Part shown: one piece after another, positions 53,002 through 61,675 of the stretch
Layout: each line of letters starts with the position of its first letter
How positions within the stretch are numbered: the stretch's first letter is position 1
Source: Tenggerimyces flavus
GTDB lineage: Bacteria; Actinomycetota; Actinomycetes; Propionibacteriales; Actinopolymorphaceae
Direction of reading: 5' to 3'
NCBI RefSeq assembly: GCF_016907715.1
Contig: NZ_JAFBCM010000001.1
Coordinates: 5,890,001 to 5,954,000 of the forward strand
DNA: 64,000 nt
Notes under the pieces: generated by a model
Databases searched by the model: none
Seen by the model: only the letters and a program-made list of their open reading frames with translations
Told to the model about the DNA's origin: nothing
Position numbers and translations under genes: made by a program

Positions 53002-54099
53002 ATGGAGGAACGACTCGCTCGCCTGATCGCTGGCCGGCAGGGTGCGTTCAGAGCCGCGGAGGCCAGGACGGCCGGGTACTCCAGCGAGGAAGTCCGGGCG
53101 CGGCTCGCGTCCGGACGCTGGCTCGCGCTACGGCGCGGCGTGTACGTCGACAGCCACCTGGCCGAGCGAGCTGTCCACGACGAGGTCCGCTGGCACCTGC
53201 TCGTGGCGGAGGGTGTGGCTGCCGCCGCCTCCGAGCGACTGACGTTCAGCCACGGCACCGCTGTGCGGTTCCATGGCCTCGCGCATCTGCGCGACACCGG
53301 GTCGCAGGTCCACATCACGAGGGCGAAGCGAACGGACATTCACGGATTGATCGCCAACGGCATCGACCTCCACGTGGCCGGACTCCCGTCCCACCACGTG
53401 ATGCCGACGCCGTTGTTCGACGTCACGACGCCAGCGCGCACGGTCGCCGACATGGCCCGCTACAGCTCGCCACGCAACGCGATCGTGATCGGCTGCCACG
53501 CGCTCGTCCGACGGCTCACGACGCGACGTGCGGTCGACCAGGTCGTTCGCACGATGACTCGATGGCCAGGGGTTCGAAAGGCACGGGTGGTCACTGAGCT
53601 GCTGGACGCCCGAGCTGAGACCGCCATCGAGTCTCTCGCCCTGGCGATCTGGCACGAGCAGGGCCTTCCCCATCCTCACCTTCAGGTCTGGGCGTATGAC
53701 AGCCATGGATTCATCGGCATCGTGGACGGTGCGTGGATCGATCGCGGAACGGTCTACGAGACGGACGGCTTGGTGAAGTACCGCGAGCTCGGCGGCGACA
53801 TGCTCACTCGCGAGAAACTTCGGCAGGAACGCCTCGAGCAAGCGGGACTTCAGGTCCGGCGGCTGACCTGGTCCGAGCTCTGGAACGGTGGTCAGCTCAT
53901 CGCCGTACGTCTGAAGCGGGCCTTCGATCGAGCGGCGGTCTCTCCCCGACCGAGGGTGCGGCTGTACGTCGGCCATCCCGATCGCTCGCGCCCCGTCCAC
54001 ATATCCCCAGTTGACGAGACTTCCCTAACCCAGCTGGGGTTTGAGCTGGCCTACGACGGGCTGTCAACCCCAGTCGGGTTAGGGAAGTGGGCGGGTTAG
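53002..54099 (+). CDS. AbiEi-type antitoxin-domain protein with Vsr/DUF559-like C-terminal region
   Basis: This 365-aa protein starts at ATG 53002 (EERLARLIAGRQGAF). The N-terminal wing reads TAGYSSEEVRARLASGRWLALRRGVYV, as in AbiEi_4 antitoxin domains. A middle region has TFSHGTAVRFHGL and TTPARTVADMAR. The C-terminal part IVDGAWIDRGTVYETDGLVKY retains a D...ExD..K series like DUF559/Vsr-type nuclease folds. No AbiEii nucleotidyltransferase lies nearby, so it is an orphan. Its last 26 codons run through the hairpin at 54019-54088, and its stop overlaps that of the VWA gene. Confidence 0.7.
   Translation: MEERLARLIAGRQGAFRAAEARTAGYSSEEVRARLASGRWLALRRGVYVDSHLAERAVHDEVRWHLLVAEGVAAAASERLTFSHGTAVRFHGLAHLRDTGSQVHITRAKRTDIHGLIANGIDLHVAGLPSHHVMPTPLFDVTTPARTVADMARYSSPRNAIVIGCHALVRRLTTRRAVDQVVRTMTRWPGVRKARVVTELLDARAETAIESLALAIWHEQGLPHPHLQVWAYDSHGFIGIVDGAWIDRGTVYETDGLVKYRELGGDMLTREKLRQERLEQAGLQVRRLTWSELWNGGQLIAVRLKRAFDRAAVSPRPRVRLYVGHPDRSRPVHISPVDETSLTQLGFELAYDGLSTPVGLGKWAG
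54019..54088. repeat. Hairpin overlapping the 3' end of the AbiEi-type gene
   Basis: Arms 54019-54041 (ACTTCCCTAACCC...GGGGTT) and 54066-54088 match at 21 of 23 positions. The outer end and the GGGGTT inner end are shared with the hairpin at 52866-52935. It lies inside the last codons of the AbiEi-type gene and directly after the VWA gene, whose terminator it could be. Confidence 0.75.
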
Positions 54100-55049
54100 G
54101 GGAGGCGGCCGAAGAAGAGGAGGGAGACGGCGGCGGCGGCGAGGGCGGCGAGGAGGGCGAAGCCGGTCCAGCGGGCGGTGACCTCTTGTTCCTCGGTCGT
54201 GTAGCCCACCGAGGAACCTACGTCGGCGTAGACCTCGTCGAGCTCCGTGCTCGACTCGGCGGTGTACGAGCTGCCGCCGGTCTCGTCGGCGATCTTGCGC
54301 ATCGTGTCGACGTCGACGGGCACGTTCGTCCGTTGCCCCTGGATCTCGACGGTCCCCCACTGGGTGCCGAACGCGATCGTGTAGATCGGCACGCCGGCCT
54401 GGTTGGCCGCGCCGATCGCGTCCTCGACGCCGCGGCCGACGTTCTTGTAGCCGTCGGACATCAGCACGATCCGGGCCGGCGGGCGCTCGTCGGGGTTCGC
54501 GGGATCGGTGGGGACCTGCTTGACCGCCTCGAGCGCGGTGTAGATGGCCTCGCCGGTCGCGGTCGACTCGGCGAGCTGCAGGTTGTCGATCGCGCGGATC
54601 ACCGGTGGCCGGTCGGTCGTCGGCGAGACGAGGATGCTGGCCGAGCCGGCGAACGACACCAACGACACGTTGAACTTCTCCGGCAACGACTCCACGAACC
54701 GCTTCGCCGAGTCCTGCGCCGCCTTGATCCGGGACGGCTCCACGTCGTCGGCGAGCATCGACAGGGACACGTCGACCACCACCACGATCGTCGCCCGCTC
54801 GCGCGGCACCTCCACCTCGGTCTGCGGCCGGGCGAACGCGGTCACGAGCAGCGCGACCGTCACCATCGTCAACACCGCCGCGACGTGCCGGCGCCACGAC
54901 GGACGCTTCGGAGCGACCCGGCCGAGCAACGCGAGGTTGGTGAACCGCAGCGCGTACTTCTTCCGCCGCCACTGCAGGAGGACGTACCCGACCACGAGTA
55001 CCGGCACCAGGAGCAACAGCCACAGCCGCCCCGGCGCGAGGAAACTCAT
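54096..55049 (-). CDS. VWA-domain membrane protein (BatA-like)
   Basis: This 317-aa protein has two N-terminal hydrophobic segments (10-25, 57-72), a von Willebrand A domain from about 85 to 285 and a C-terminal membrane helix. The MIDAS motif is DVSLSM (93-98), with later TATGEAIYTAL and VLMSDGYKNVG. Proteins of this type work with MoxR ATPases and DUF58 proteins, encoded directly upstream here (ATGA overlap), in assembly or stress functions. Its stop overlaps the convergent AbiEi-type gene. Confidence 0.9.
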   Translation of the reverse strand: MSFLAPGRLWLLLLVPVLVVGYVLLQWRRKKYALRFTNLALLGRVAPKRPSWRRHVAAVLTMVTVALLVTAFARPQTEVEVPRERATIVVVVDVSLSMLADDVEPSRIKAAQDSAKRFVESLPEKFNVSLVSFAGSASILVSPTTDRPPVIRAIDNLQLAESTATGEAIYTALEAVKQVPTDPANPDERPPARIVLMSDGYKNVGRGVEDAIGAANQAGVPIYTIAFGTQWGTVEIQGQRTNVPVDVDTMRKIADETGGSSYTAESSTELDEVYADVGSSVGYTTEEQEVTARWTGFALLAALAAAAVSLLFFGRLP

Positions 55050-56077
55050 CCCGAAACCCCTCTCACCGGCGCATGCAGCTTCGCCGCGACACGGCGATGC
55101 CCGAGGACGAACCGCGCCGTGTCCGCCACCCAGTCCCGATCGGTCCGCAGCGTCAGATGCGCCGCACCCGAACGGCGAAGCGCGATCCGTACCCGCTCCC
55201 GGTGCTCCGCCGCGCCGGCGGCGTACTGGGAACGGAGCTCCGCGCTCGCGGTGTTCACCTCACGAGTCTCACCCGTCTCGGGGTCGGTCAGCCAGACCAC
55301 GCCCACATCCGGCAGCTCCAGCTCGCGCGGATCGAGGATCTCGACCGCGAGGACCTGGTGCCGCGTCGACAGCCGCCGCATCGCCCGCTCCCACGTCGGC
55401 GGAACGGTCGGGTCGAGATCGCCGGACCCGTCCAGGAAGTCCGACACCACGACCCGCAGCCCGCGGCGCTGCTGTGCCCGGGACAGCTGTTCCAGGGACG
55501 AGGTGAAGTCGTCGTCCGGCTCCTCGACCGCGGTGCGTGGCTCGGCGAGCAGCGACCGCAGCAGCCCGTACAAGGCCAGCCGGCCCGACCGCGCCGGCCA
55601 GCGCCTCAACCGTCCGCCGCGGACGACGAAGCCGCCGAACCGGTCCCCCAGCCGCTGCGTCAGGAACCCCACCGTCGCGACCGCGGCTACCGCGAGGTCG
55701 CGCTTCTCCAACGCCGCCGTGCCGAAGTCCATCGACGCCGACAGGTCGACCATCGCCCACGTCTCGAGCTCGCGGTCCGCGATCACGTCGCGGACGTGCG
55801 GAACGGTCGTCCGCGCGGTCACCGACCAGTCCATCCGGCGGACGTCGTCCTCCCCCGGCCGGTACATCCGCGCCTCGGCGAGCTCGGTCCCCGGACCTGG
55901 CAAGAGGCCGAGGTGCTCGCCGTGCAGGAAGCCCTCGAGCTTGCGCACGATCGCCAGCTCCAACCGGCGCAGCGCCGCCTCGGGGGCGAGGTGCGCGATC
56001 GACAGCCGCGTCGGATCAGCCCCGTCCACCGGCAACGACGGTGGCGGGCCCACTCCGGGCGGGAACGTCGCGCTCAC
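55046..56077 (-). CDS. DUF58-domain protein
   Basis: This 343-aa protein starts at GTG 56077 in a GTGA overlap with the truncated copy before it. MYRPGEDDVRRMDWSVTART is the DUF58 signature, and VDLSASMDFG recalls a VWA-like MIDAS fold. It is the middle partner of MoxR-DUF58-VWA systems, whose ATPase is thought to act on metal-dependent VWA proteins. The first 66 residues are duplicated, amino acid for amino acid, in the ORF at 56074-56319. Confidence 0.9.
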   Translation of the reverse strand: MSATFPPGVGPPPSLPVDGADPTRLSIAHLAPEAALRRLELAIVRKLEGFLHGEHLGLLPGPGTELAEARMYRPGEDDVRRMDWSVTARTTVPHVRDVIADRELETWAMVDLSASMDFGTAALEKRDLAVAAVATVGFLTQRLGDRFGGFVVRGGRLRRWPARSGRLALYGLLRSLLAEPRTAVEEPDDDFTSSLEQLSRAQQRRGLRVVVSDFLDGSGDLDPTVPPTWERAMRRLSTRHQVLAVEILDPRELELPDVGVVWLTDPETGETREVNTASAELRSQYAAGAAEHRERVRIALRRSGAAHLTLRTDRDWVADTARFVLGHRRVAAKLHAPVRGVSG

Positions 56078-56322
56078 TGGTCGCCCTCCCCCGGCCGGCA
56101 CATCCGCGTCTGTGCCACCACGAGCTCGGTCCCCGGACCTGGCAAGAGGCCGAGGTGCTCGCCGTGCAGGAAGCCCTCCAGCTTGCGCACGATCGCCAAC
56201 TCCAACCGACGCAGCGCCGCCTCCGGCGCGAGGTGGGCGATCGACAGCCGCGTCGGATCCGCCCCGTCCACTGGCAATGAGGGTGGCGGGCCCACTCCGG
56301 GCGGGAATGTCGCGCTCACTGG
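55850..56322. repeat. Tandem duplication inside the moxR-DUF58 operon
   Basis: Unit A (about 55850-56080) and unit B (about 56086-56322) are direct repeats of roughly 230 bp, both covering a GTGA start and the first 66 codons of DUF58 plus a few more. Divergence is limited to about 11 silent positions in the shared codons and a short indel near the end. Confidence 0.85.
56074..56319 (-). CDS. Truncated tandem duplicate of the DUF58 N terminus
   Basis: This 81-codon frame starts at GTG 56319 inside the moxR stop (GTGA) and ends in the TGA that overlaps the DUF58 start (GTGA). Residues 1-66 (SATFPPGVGPPPSLP... to GPGTEL) are identical to the DUF58 protein, then it ends VVAQTRMCRPGEGDQ. By eye 11 nucleotide differences separate the copies over these 66 codons and every one is synonymous. 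The tail has drifted (Tyr to Cys) and lacks the DUF58 core. It looks translated and constrained rather than decaying, unless gene conversion keeps it alike. Confidence 0.7.
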   Translation of the reverse strand: MSATFPPGVGPPPSLPVDGADPTRLSIAHLAPEAALRRLELAIVRKLEGFLHGEHLGLLPGPGTELVVAQTRMCRPGEGDQ

Positions 56323-57338
56323 AACTCCGGGCGCCCGGTCGCGACGGCGTCGTTGCGCCACACCGGCCTCGGCGGCGGCACGGCCTGCAGCACCCGGTCG
56401 ACGACCGCCGCCGCGCTGACGCCGTCGGCGACCGCGTCGAAGCTCAGCACCAGCCGGTGCGGTACGACGTCCAGCGCGACCTCCTGAACGTCCTGCGGCA
56501 GCACGTAGTCCCGCCCGCGCAGCAGCGCGAGCACGCGCGCGGCGGCGACCAGACCCAGCGTGGCGCGTGGGCTCGCTCCGACCTCGATCACGCGGGCGAG
56601 CTCCGGCACGTGGTACTCGACCGGCCGCCGCGTCGCGAGCACGAGCCGAACGATGTAGTCGGCGACCAGCCGGTGCACGAAGATCCGGTCCGCCGCAGCT
56701 TGCAGGGCGAGGATCTTGTCCGGGTCGAGGATCCGTCGCGGCGACGGCGGGTCGACGCTCATCCGGTCGAGGATCAGGTACTCCTCCTCGGCGTCGGGCA
56801 ACTGCACGTCGACCTTCAGCAGGAACCGGTCGCGCTGCGCCTCAGGGAGCGGATAGACGCCCTCGGACTCGATCGGGTTCTGCGTCGCGATCACGATGAA
56901 CGGCGACGGCAGCGGGTGCGTGTGCCCGCCGATCGAGACCTGTCGCTCGGCCATCAGCTCCAGCATCGCCGACTGCACCTTCGCCGGAGCCCGGTTGACC
57001 TCGTCTGCCAAGACGAAGTTGACAAACACCGGCCCGAGCTCGACGTCGAAGGATTCCTTGCTGGGTTGGTAAATCCGGGTGCCGACGATGTCGGACGGAA
57101 CGAGGTCGGGCGTGAACTGCAGCCGCGCGAACTCCCCACCCACGACCGTCGCGAACGTCCGGACAGCCAACGTCTTCGCCACACCGGGCACACCCTCGAG
57201 CAGGCAGTGCCCGCGGGCGAGCAGCGCGACCATCAGACGTTCGACCATGTGTTCCTGGCCGACGATGACGCGCTTGACCTCGTTGGTCGCTTCCGCGATC
57301 AACGCGGCCTCAGCGGTCGTCCCCGCGGTGGTCGTCAT
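56316..57338 (-). CDS. MoxR-family AAA+ ATPase
   Basis: This 340-aa ATPase starts at ATG 57338. Walker A is GVPGVAKT (49-56), Walker B is LADEVNRAP and sensor 1 is VIATQNPIE; the C-terminal lid ends QEVALDVVPHRLVLSFDAVADG. It leads the operon with the truncated DUF58 copy, DUF58 and VWA genes. MoxR ATPases are chaperone-like and often serve metal insertion or envelope stress functions. Confidence 0.93.
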   Translation of the reverse strand: MTTTAGTTAEAALIAEATNEVKRVIVGQEHMVERLMVALLARGHCLLEGVPGVAKTLAVRTFATVVGGEFARLQFTPDLVPSDIVGTRIYQPSKESFDVELGPVFVNFVLADEVNRAPAKVQSAMLELMAERQVSIGGHTHPLPSPFIVIATQNPIESEGVYPLPEAQRDRFLLKVDVQLPDAEEEYLILDRMSVDPPSPRRILDPDKILALQAAADRIFVHRLVADYIVRLVLATRRPVEYHVPELARVIEVGASPRATLGLVAAARVLALLRGRDYVLPQDVQEVALDVVPHRLVLSFDAVADGVSAAAVVDRVLQAVPPPRPVWRNDAVATGRPEFQ

Positions 57339-57523
57339 GGTGAACGGTCCTCTCCTACCCGGATGCTTCGGTGCTGCCCGGACATTCCATCAAGCTTTCC
57401 TGGGAACTGCACATCGCGGTCCGTGACCTGTGGAAATCCGGGGCTGTGGAAGAAACCTGGCCACAAGATCGCGAGGATCCGCAACCTGGGGACAGCCTCG
57501 ACCGTCTGATCCGCGATTCGGGA

Positions 57524-57529
57524 TAGGTT
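57524..57529 (+). promoter_or_regulatory. Possible -10 box for the pseudokinase-like gene
   Basis: TAGGTT lies about 37 bp before ATG 57566. Transcription from it would start near 57536, downstream of the GTG at 57530, which favours the ATG as the true start. No clear -35 box is seen. The rest of the 227-bp divergent gap shows nothing distinct. Confidence 0.35.
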
Positions 57530-57565
57530 GTGCGCCGTGCAGTGCAGGAACGGGGGTTCGACGAG

Positions 57566-58789
57566 ATGACTGAGGCTTTGCGGCCGGGAGATCCGCCGGT
57601 GCTGGGACCGTTCACGCTCAGTGGACGACTGGCCGAGCACGACGCCGGCGTGGTGTTCCTTGGCGCCGACGGCAGCGGCAGACGAGCCGCGGTCGCGGTG
57701 CTGCATGCCGCGGCCGCGAGCGACGCGGCGGTACGCGACCGGCTGGCCGGCGCGATCGAGACGCTGTCCGCCGAGCAGCCCGACAGGGTGCTCGGCTCGG
57801 CGCCGCGCGACACCGTCCCCTGGGTCGCGACACCGTACGAGGACGGCGATCCCGCCGACGCGCAAGCGCTGCTCGACAACGCCGCGCTCACCCAGGCTGT
57901 CGCCAGTACGACGACCCGCGCGGCAGGCCCGGACTTCGCGCCGCACTGGTCCGGCGCCCCCGGCGCGGGAGCGGTCGGCAGCCTGCCGACCGCCCTGCCT
58001 CCGGCGCCGTACTCGGCGCCGAGGAACACGACCAGCGTCCGCTCGATCGTGCTGCTCGCGGTCGGCATCGTGCTGTGCCTCGGCGTGATCGTCGGCGGCG
58101 GCGTGGCGATGTACATGATCAGCGACAACCGGAAGCAGGACGACCCGGTCGCCCAGCCGACGACCAACCCCGACCCCGACCCCACGACGGGCACGGGAAC
58201 AGGTACCGAAACGGGCGGGACACCGCCGCCCACGCCGCCGATCCCCGGCTGGCCGACGCCGGAGCCGGCGTGGACCGGACCGGACGGCCCCAACGGCCCG
58301 CTCGGCGGCCCGACGTTCGGCGAGGGCGAGCCGACGTACTTCATGGACCTCAAGGACTTCTCGTTCGACTTCCGCGTCCCCAAGACCTGGGGCTGCATGC
58401 GCAGCGGGAAGGTCGTCGCGCCGACGGTCCGCTGGATCTGCCTCGACGACGCGTGGGCGTTCGGCGGCAAGCCGGGCAGCGCACCGGGCGGCATCGTCCA
58501 GACCGACCCCTGCCCGGCGCCGTGCGGGCCGCAGGAGTGGCGGGCGATCCGGGAAAGGACCGAGACGCCGCCGACGCCGTGGCGGAGCACCGACGCGTCG
58601 ACGTTCTTCGCCGACGGCCAGGTCGTCGACGGTACGGAGATCGAGTGGCAGCTGATGGTCAGCCACGTCTTCGCGTCGAAGCCGGGCGGGCCGCTGGACA
58701 CGCACCTGTTCCTCCGCCTGACCGGACCGATGTCGGAGAAGGAGAACCTGCAGAAGACCGCGAACGAGATCCGGATCAAGACACCTTAG
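57566..58789 (+). CDS. Single-pass membrane protein with degenerate kinase N-lobe
   Basis: This 407-aa protein starts at ATG 57566. Residues 12-95 follow the N-lobe of actinobacterial Ser/Thr kinases (LGPFTLSGRLAEHDAGVVFLGADGSGRRAAVAVLH, then VPWVATPYEDG). The glycine loop is lost and the ATP lysine is Ala44 (VAVLH for VKVLH); no C-lobe follows. A linker, one membrane helix (about 159-182), a Pro/Thr-rich stalk and an extracytoplasmic domain with paired cysteines (about 255-407) complete it. It is probably a sensor or scaffold without kinase activity. The 3' end overlaps the SARP gene by 14 bp. Confidence 0.7.
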   Translation: MTEALRPGDPPVLGPFTLSGRLAEHDAGVVFLGADGSGRRAAVAVLHAAAASDAAVRDRLAGAIETLSAEQPDRVLGSAPRDTVPWVATPYEDGDPADAQALLDNAALTQAVASTTTRAAGPDFAPHWSGAPGAGAVGSLPTALPPAPYSAPRNTTSVRSIVLLAVGIVLCLGVIVGGGVAMYMISDNRKQDDPVAQPTTNPDPDPTTGTGTGTETGGTPPPTPPIPGWPTPEPAWTGPDGPNGPLGGPTFGEGEPTYFMDLKDFSFDFRVPKTWGCMRSGKVVAPTVRWICLDDAWAFGGKPGSAPGGIVQTDPCPAPCGPQEWRAIRERTETPPTPWRSTDASTFFADGQVVDGTEIEWQLMVSHVFASKPGGPLDTHLFLRLTGPMSEKENLQKTANEIRIKTP

Positions 58790-61589
58790 ACAGGTCGCGC
58801 AGCTTGGTCCGGAGCCGTTCGGCGTCGGAGGAGTCGAGCCCGTCGAGGATGTCCAACGCCTCCTTGCGGGCCAGGTCGGCCTTCGCCGGCATGCCGGCCG
58901 CCACGTGCGTGGCGCCGATCCGTACCAACGTGTCGGCCTGGGCGAACGCGTCGCCCAGCCGGCGCAGCATCAGCAACGCCCGGTCGTAGCAGGCGAGCGC
59001 GTCGGCGTACTGACCGAGCTGGTGGTGCGCGTGCCCCATCGTGTCCCAGGCGTGCGCCTCCGCGTCCTGGTACTGGTGCTGCTGCAGGACGGGAACGGCC
59101 TGCCGGCAGCAGTCCAATGCCGACCGGTAGTCCCCCTGCAGCGCGTAGCACCACCCCAACGCGCTGAGTAGCTCCGCCGTCGAGGCCACTGTCAGCGGGC
59201 TCTCCGTCGCCCGCCGGCTCAGCTCGACCGCGAGCTTGGTCTCCTCGAACGCCGTACGCAGGTCCGACTCGCGCTCGGCGATCCAGCCCAACGCGCGCCG
59301 GCAGCGGGACTGCCCGACCAGGTCGCCGAGCTTCCCGCACAGCTCGTACGCCCGTTCCAGGTGCCAGCGCCCCTCGTCGTTGAGGTCCACCCGGCCCAGC
59401 GCCCGGCCGTACGCGGCGTGCTCGAACGCCAGCAGATCCGGCTCCCCGAACTGCTCCGCCTCCTCGAGCAGGAACGCCTGCAGCTCGACGTAGTCGTGCC
59501 AGCGCCCGCGCCGGTCGAAGAACTTGCCGAGATGCCAGGCGAGCTCGCACGCCGCCCGCACGCGGCCGAGCCGCACGGCGTACTCGACGATCCGCTGCAA
59601 CGTCTGCCGCTCCCGGTCGAACCAGGTCATCGCGTCCCCGAGCGTCTCGAACCGCTCGGCGACGACCTCGGGCACCGGATCATGGAACGGCGGCGACCAC
59701 CCGTACGGCGCGCTCAGGCTCGCCGCCGCGATCCCCGCCTGCAGGTAGTGGTCGAGCAGGCGCCCGACGGAGGCGTCGCGCTCCTCGACGGAGTCCGCTG
59801 CCTCGGACAGCTCGCCGGCGTAGGTCCGCAGCAGGTCGTGCAGCCGGTAGCGGCCGGCCACGATCTCGTTCGCGAGCTGGGCGTCGCACAGCTCGACCAT
59901 CAGCCGCAGAGCCTCGGAAGGAGTCAGTCCGGCGAGGCTCGCGACGGCCGCGAGCCCCACGTCCGGGCCGGGATGCGCGCCGAGCAGGCGGAACAACCGC
60001 GCCGCCGCCGGGCTCAGCCGCCCGTACGACCAGGAGAACACCGACCGCACGTCCGCGTTGGCGTCGGTCGAGGCGAACCCGTCCAACCCCCGGCTCAGCC
60101 GCAGGTCGGCGGCGACCGATTCGAGCGGGAACGTCGGATGCGCGGTGGTGCGCGCGGCGACGATCGCGACCGCGAGCGGCAGCCCCGCACAGTGCGAGAG
60201 CACATCTGCCGCGGCGTCGGGCTCGGCGGCGATCCGGTCCTCGCCGATCCGGCTGGTCAGCAGCTGCCAGGCGTCGCCGGTCTCGAACGGTTCGAGCATG
60301 ATCGCCTGCGCGCTCTCCCCGGCGACCAGCCCGGTGAGGCTGCTCCGGCTGGTGACGATCGCGACGCTTCCGGCCGCGCCCGAGCCGGGCAGCAGCGCAC
60401 GCACCTGGCCGGCGTCGCGTGCGTTGTCGAGCACGATCAGCATCCGCTTGCCCGCGAGCAACGAGCGGTAGAGCCCGATCTGCGCGTCGACGTCGGCGGG
60501 AATCCGTTCCGGCGGCACGCGCATCGCCGCGAGGAACCCGCGCACGACCTCCGACGGGTCCATCACCTGACCGCTGGGATCGAAGCCGCGCAGGTTCGTG
60601 TAGAGCTGGCCGTCGGGGAACCGGTGCATGACCTGCCGCGCCCAGTGCACCGCGAGCGTGGTCTTGCCGACGCCGGGCGGCCCCGAGATCGTCGCGAGCA
60701 CGACCCGGTCGGCCTCGGCGTCGAGCAGCCGGTCCAGCCGGCCGAGGCTGTCCGTACGTCCGACGAAGTCACCGATGCCGCCGGGCAGCTGGCGCGGCAG
60801 CGGTGCGTCGAAGCTCGGGCTCACCGCGGCGGAGTCGAGGTCGGGAGCGCTGGCGAGGATGCGTTGGTGCAGCTCGCGCGCGGACTGCGAGGGCCGTACG
60901 CCGAGCTCGCGGTCGAGCCGGCGGAACAGCTGCTGGTACGTCGCGAGCGCGTCCGCTCGACGGCCGGCGCGGTACTGCGCCTTCATCAACAGCTCGGCCG
61001 GCCGTTCCCGCAACGGATGCGCGGCCGCGAGCGCCTTCAGCTCGCCGAGCACGGCGGTCGTGTGCCCCAGCTCGAGCTCGACGGCGAGGCACTGCTCGAC
61101 CAGGTCCAGGCGGCGCTCGTCCAGGCGCCGGGCGTGGTCACGGATCGCGTGCAGCGTGATGTTGCCGAACGCCTCCCCGCGCCAGAGCGCCGTCGCGGCG
61201 CGCAGCTGGGGAACGGCCGCGCTCGGACTGATCGCCATCGTCTGGAGCCCGACCTCGGCGAGCTGGTCGAACCGGCGCGCGTCGACGGAGTCCGGCGGGA
61301 TCTCGAGCAGGTAGCTGCTCCCCCGGGTCGACAACGTGACGTCGGCATGCGCCTCGAAGACCTTGCGCAGCCTGTACACGCACGACTGCAGCGTCGTCCG
61401 GGCAGCTGGCGGCGGCGCGCCGTCCCAGAGCGCGTCGATCAACCAGTCCCGGTCGACCGGAGTTCCCGGCCGCGCGAGAAGCAACGCGAGCAGATCACGC
61501 TGCCGCGTCGCCCCGATCTCTACCTGCTTGCCTGCGTGCCAGAGTTCGACCGGCCCTAGGACCCTGAACTCCACCACGACCACCCCCAC
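58776..61589 (-). CDS. AfsR/SARP-family regulator (BTAD-NB-ARC-TPR)
   Basis: This 937-aa STAND regulator has a winged-helix OmpR-type DNA-binding domain at about 5-98 (RQRDLLALLLARPGTPVDRDWLIDALWDG) and a BTAD domain to about 250. The NB-ARC ATPase follows, with Walker A GPPGVGKT (303-310), Walker B ILIVLDNARDAGQVR and the GLPLA motif. A TPR region runs from about 650 to the end. This is the AfsR layout, and such proteins activate secondary metabolism or development. No biosynthetic cluster adjoins it here. GTG 61589 is used; GTG codons a few residues downstream are equally possible. Confidence 0.9.
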   Translation of the reverse strand: MGVVVVEFRVLGPVELWHAGKQVEIGATRQRDLLALLLARPGTPVDRDWLIDALWDGAPPPAARTTLQSCVYRLRKVFEAHADVTLSTRGSSYLLEIPPDSVDARRFDQLAEVGLQTMAISPSAAVPQLRAATALWRGEAFGNITLHAIRDHARRLDERRLDLVEQCLAVELELGHTTAVLGELKALAAAHPLRERPAELLMKAQYRAGRRADALATYQQLFRRLDRELGVRPSQSARELHQRILASAPDLDSAAVSPSFDAPLPRQLPGGIGDFVGRTDSLGRLDRLLDAEADRVVLATISGPPGVGKTTLAVHWARQVMHRFPDGQLYTNLRGFDPSGQVMDPSEVVRGFLAAMRVPPERIPADVDAQIGLYRSLLAGKRMLIVLDNARDAGQVRALLPGSGAAGSVAIVTSRSSLTGLVAGESAQAIMLEPFETGDAWQLLTSRIGEDRIAAEPDAAADVLSHCAGLPLAVAIVAARTTAHPTFPLESVAADLRLSRGLDGFASTDANADVRSVFSWSYGRLSPAAARLFRLLGAHPGPDVGLAAVASLAGLTPSEALRLMVELCDAQLANEIVAGRYRLHDLLRTYAGELSEAADSVEERDASVGRLLDHYLQAGIAAASLSAPYGWSPPFHDPVPEVVAERFETLGDAMTWFDRERQTLQRIVEYAVRLGRVRAACELAWHLGKFFDRRGRWHDYVELQAFLLEEAEQFGEPDLLAFEHAAYGRALGRVDLNDEGRWHLERAYELCGKLGDLVGQSRCRRALGWIAERESDLRTAFEETKLAVELSRRATESPLTVASTAELLSALGWCYALQGDYRSALDCCRQAVPVLQQHQYQDAEAHAWDTMGHAHHQLGQYADALACYDRALLMLRRLGDAFAQADTLVRIGATHVAAGMPAKADLARKEALDILDGLDSSDAERLRTKLRDLSKVS

Positions 61590-61675
61590 CCAACTTGTGC
61601 CCGAGATGTCGGAGCGGTGGCTGACCTGAGCGCCTTCGGTGGTCGACGAAGATCACCGGCGCCTGGTGGAACACC

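Noticed and set aside
54087-57509. Very long open frame antisense to the VWA, DUF58 and moxR genes
   Set aside because: Its apparent repeats are only the duplicated DUF58 region read backwards; the sense genes have clear motifs and coupled starts.
57530-57565. GTG 57530 as start of the pseudokinase-like protein
   Set aside because: It lies upstream of the transcription start expected from the TAGGTT box and adds no conserved residues.
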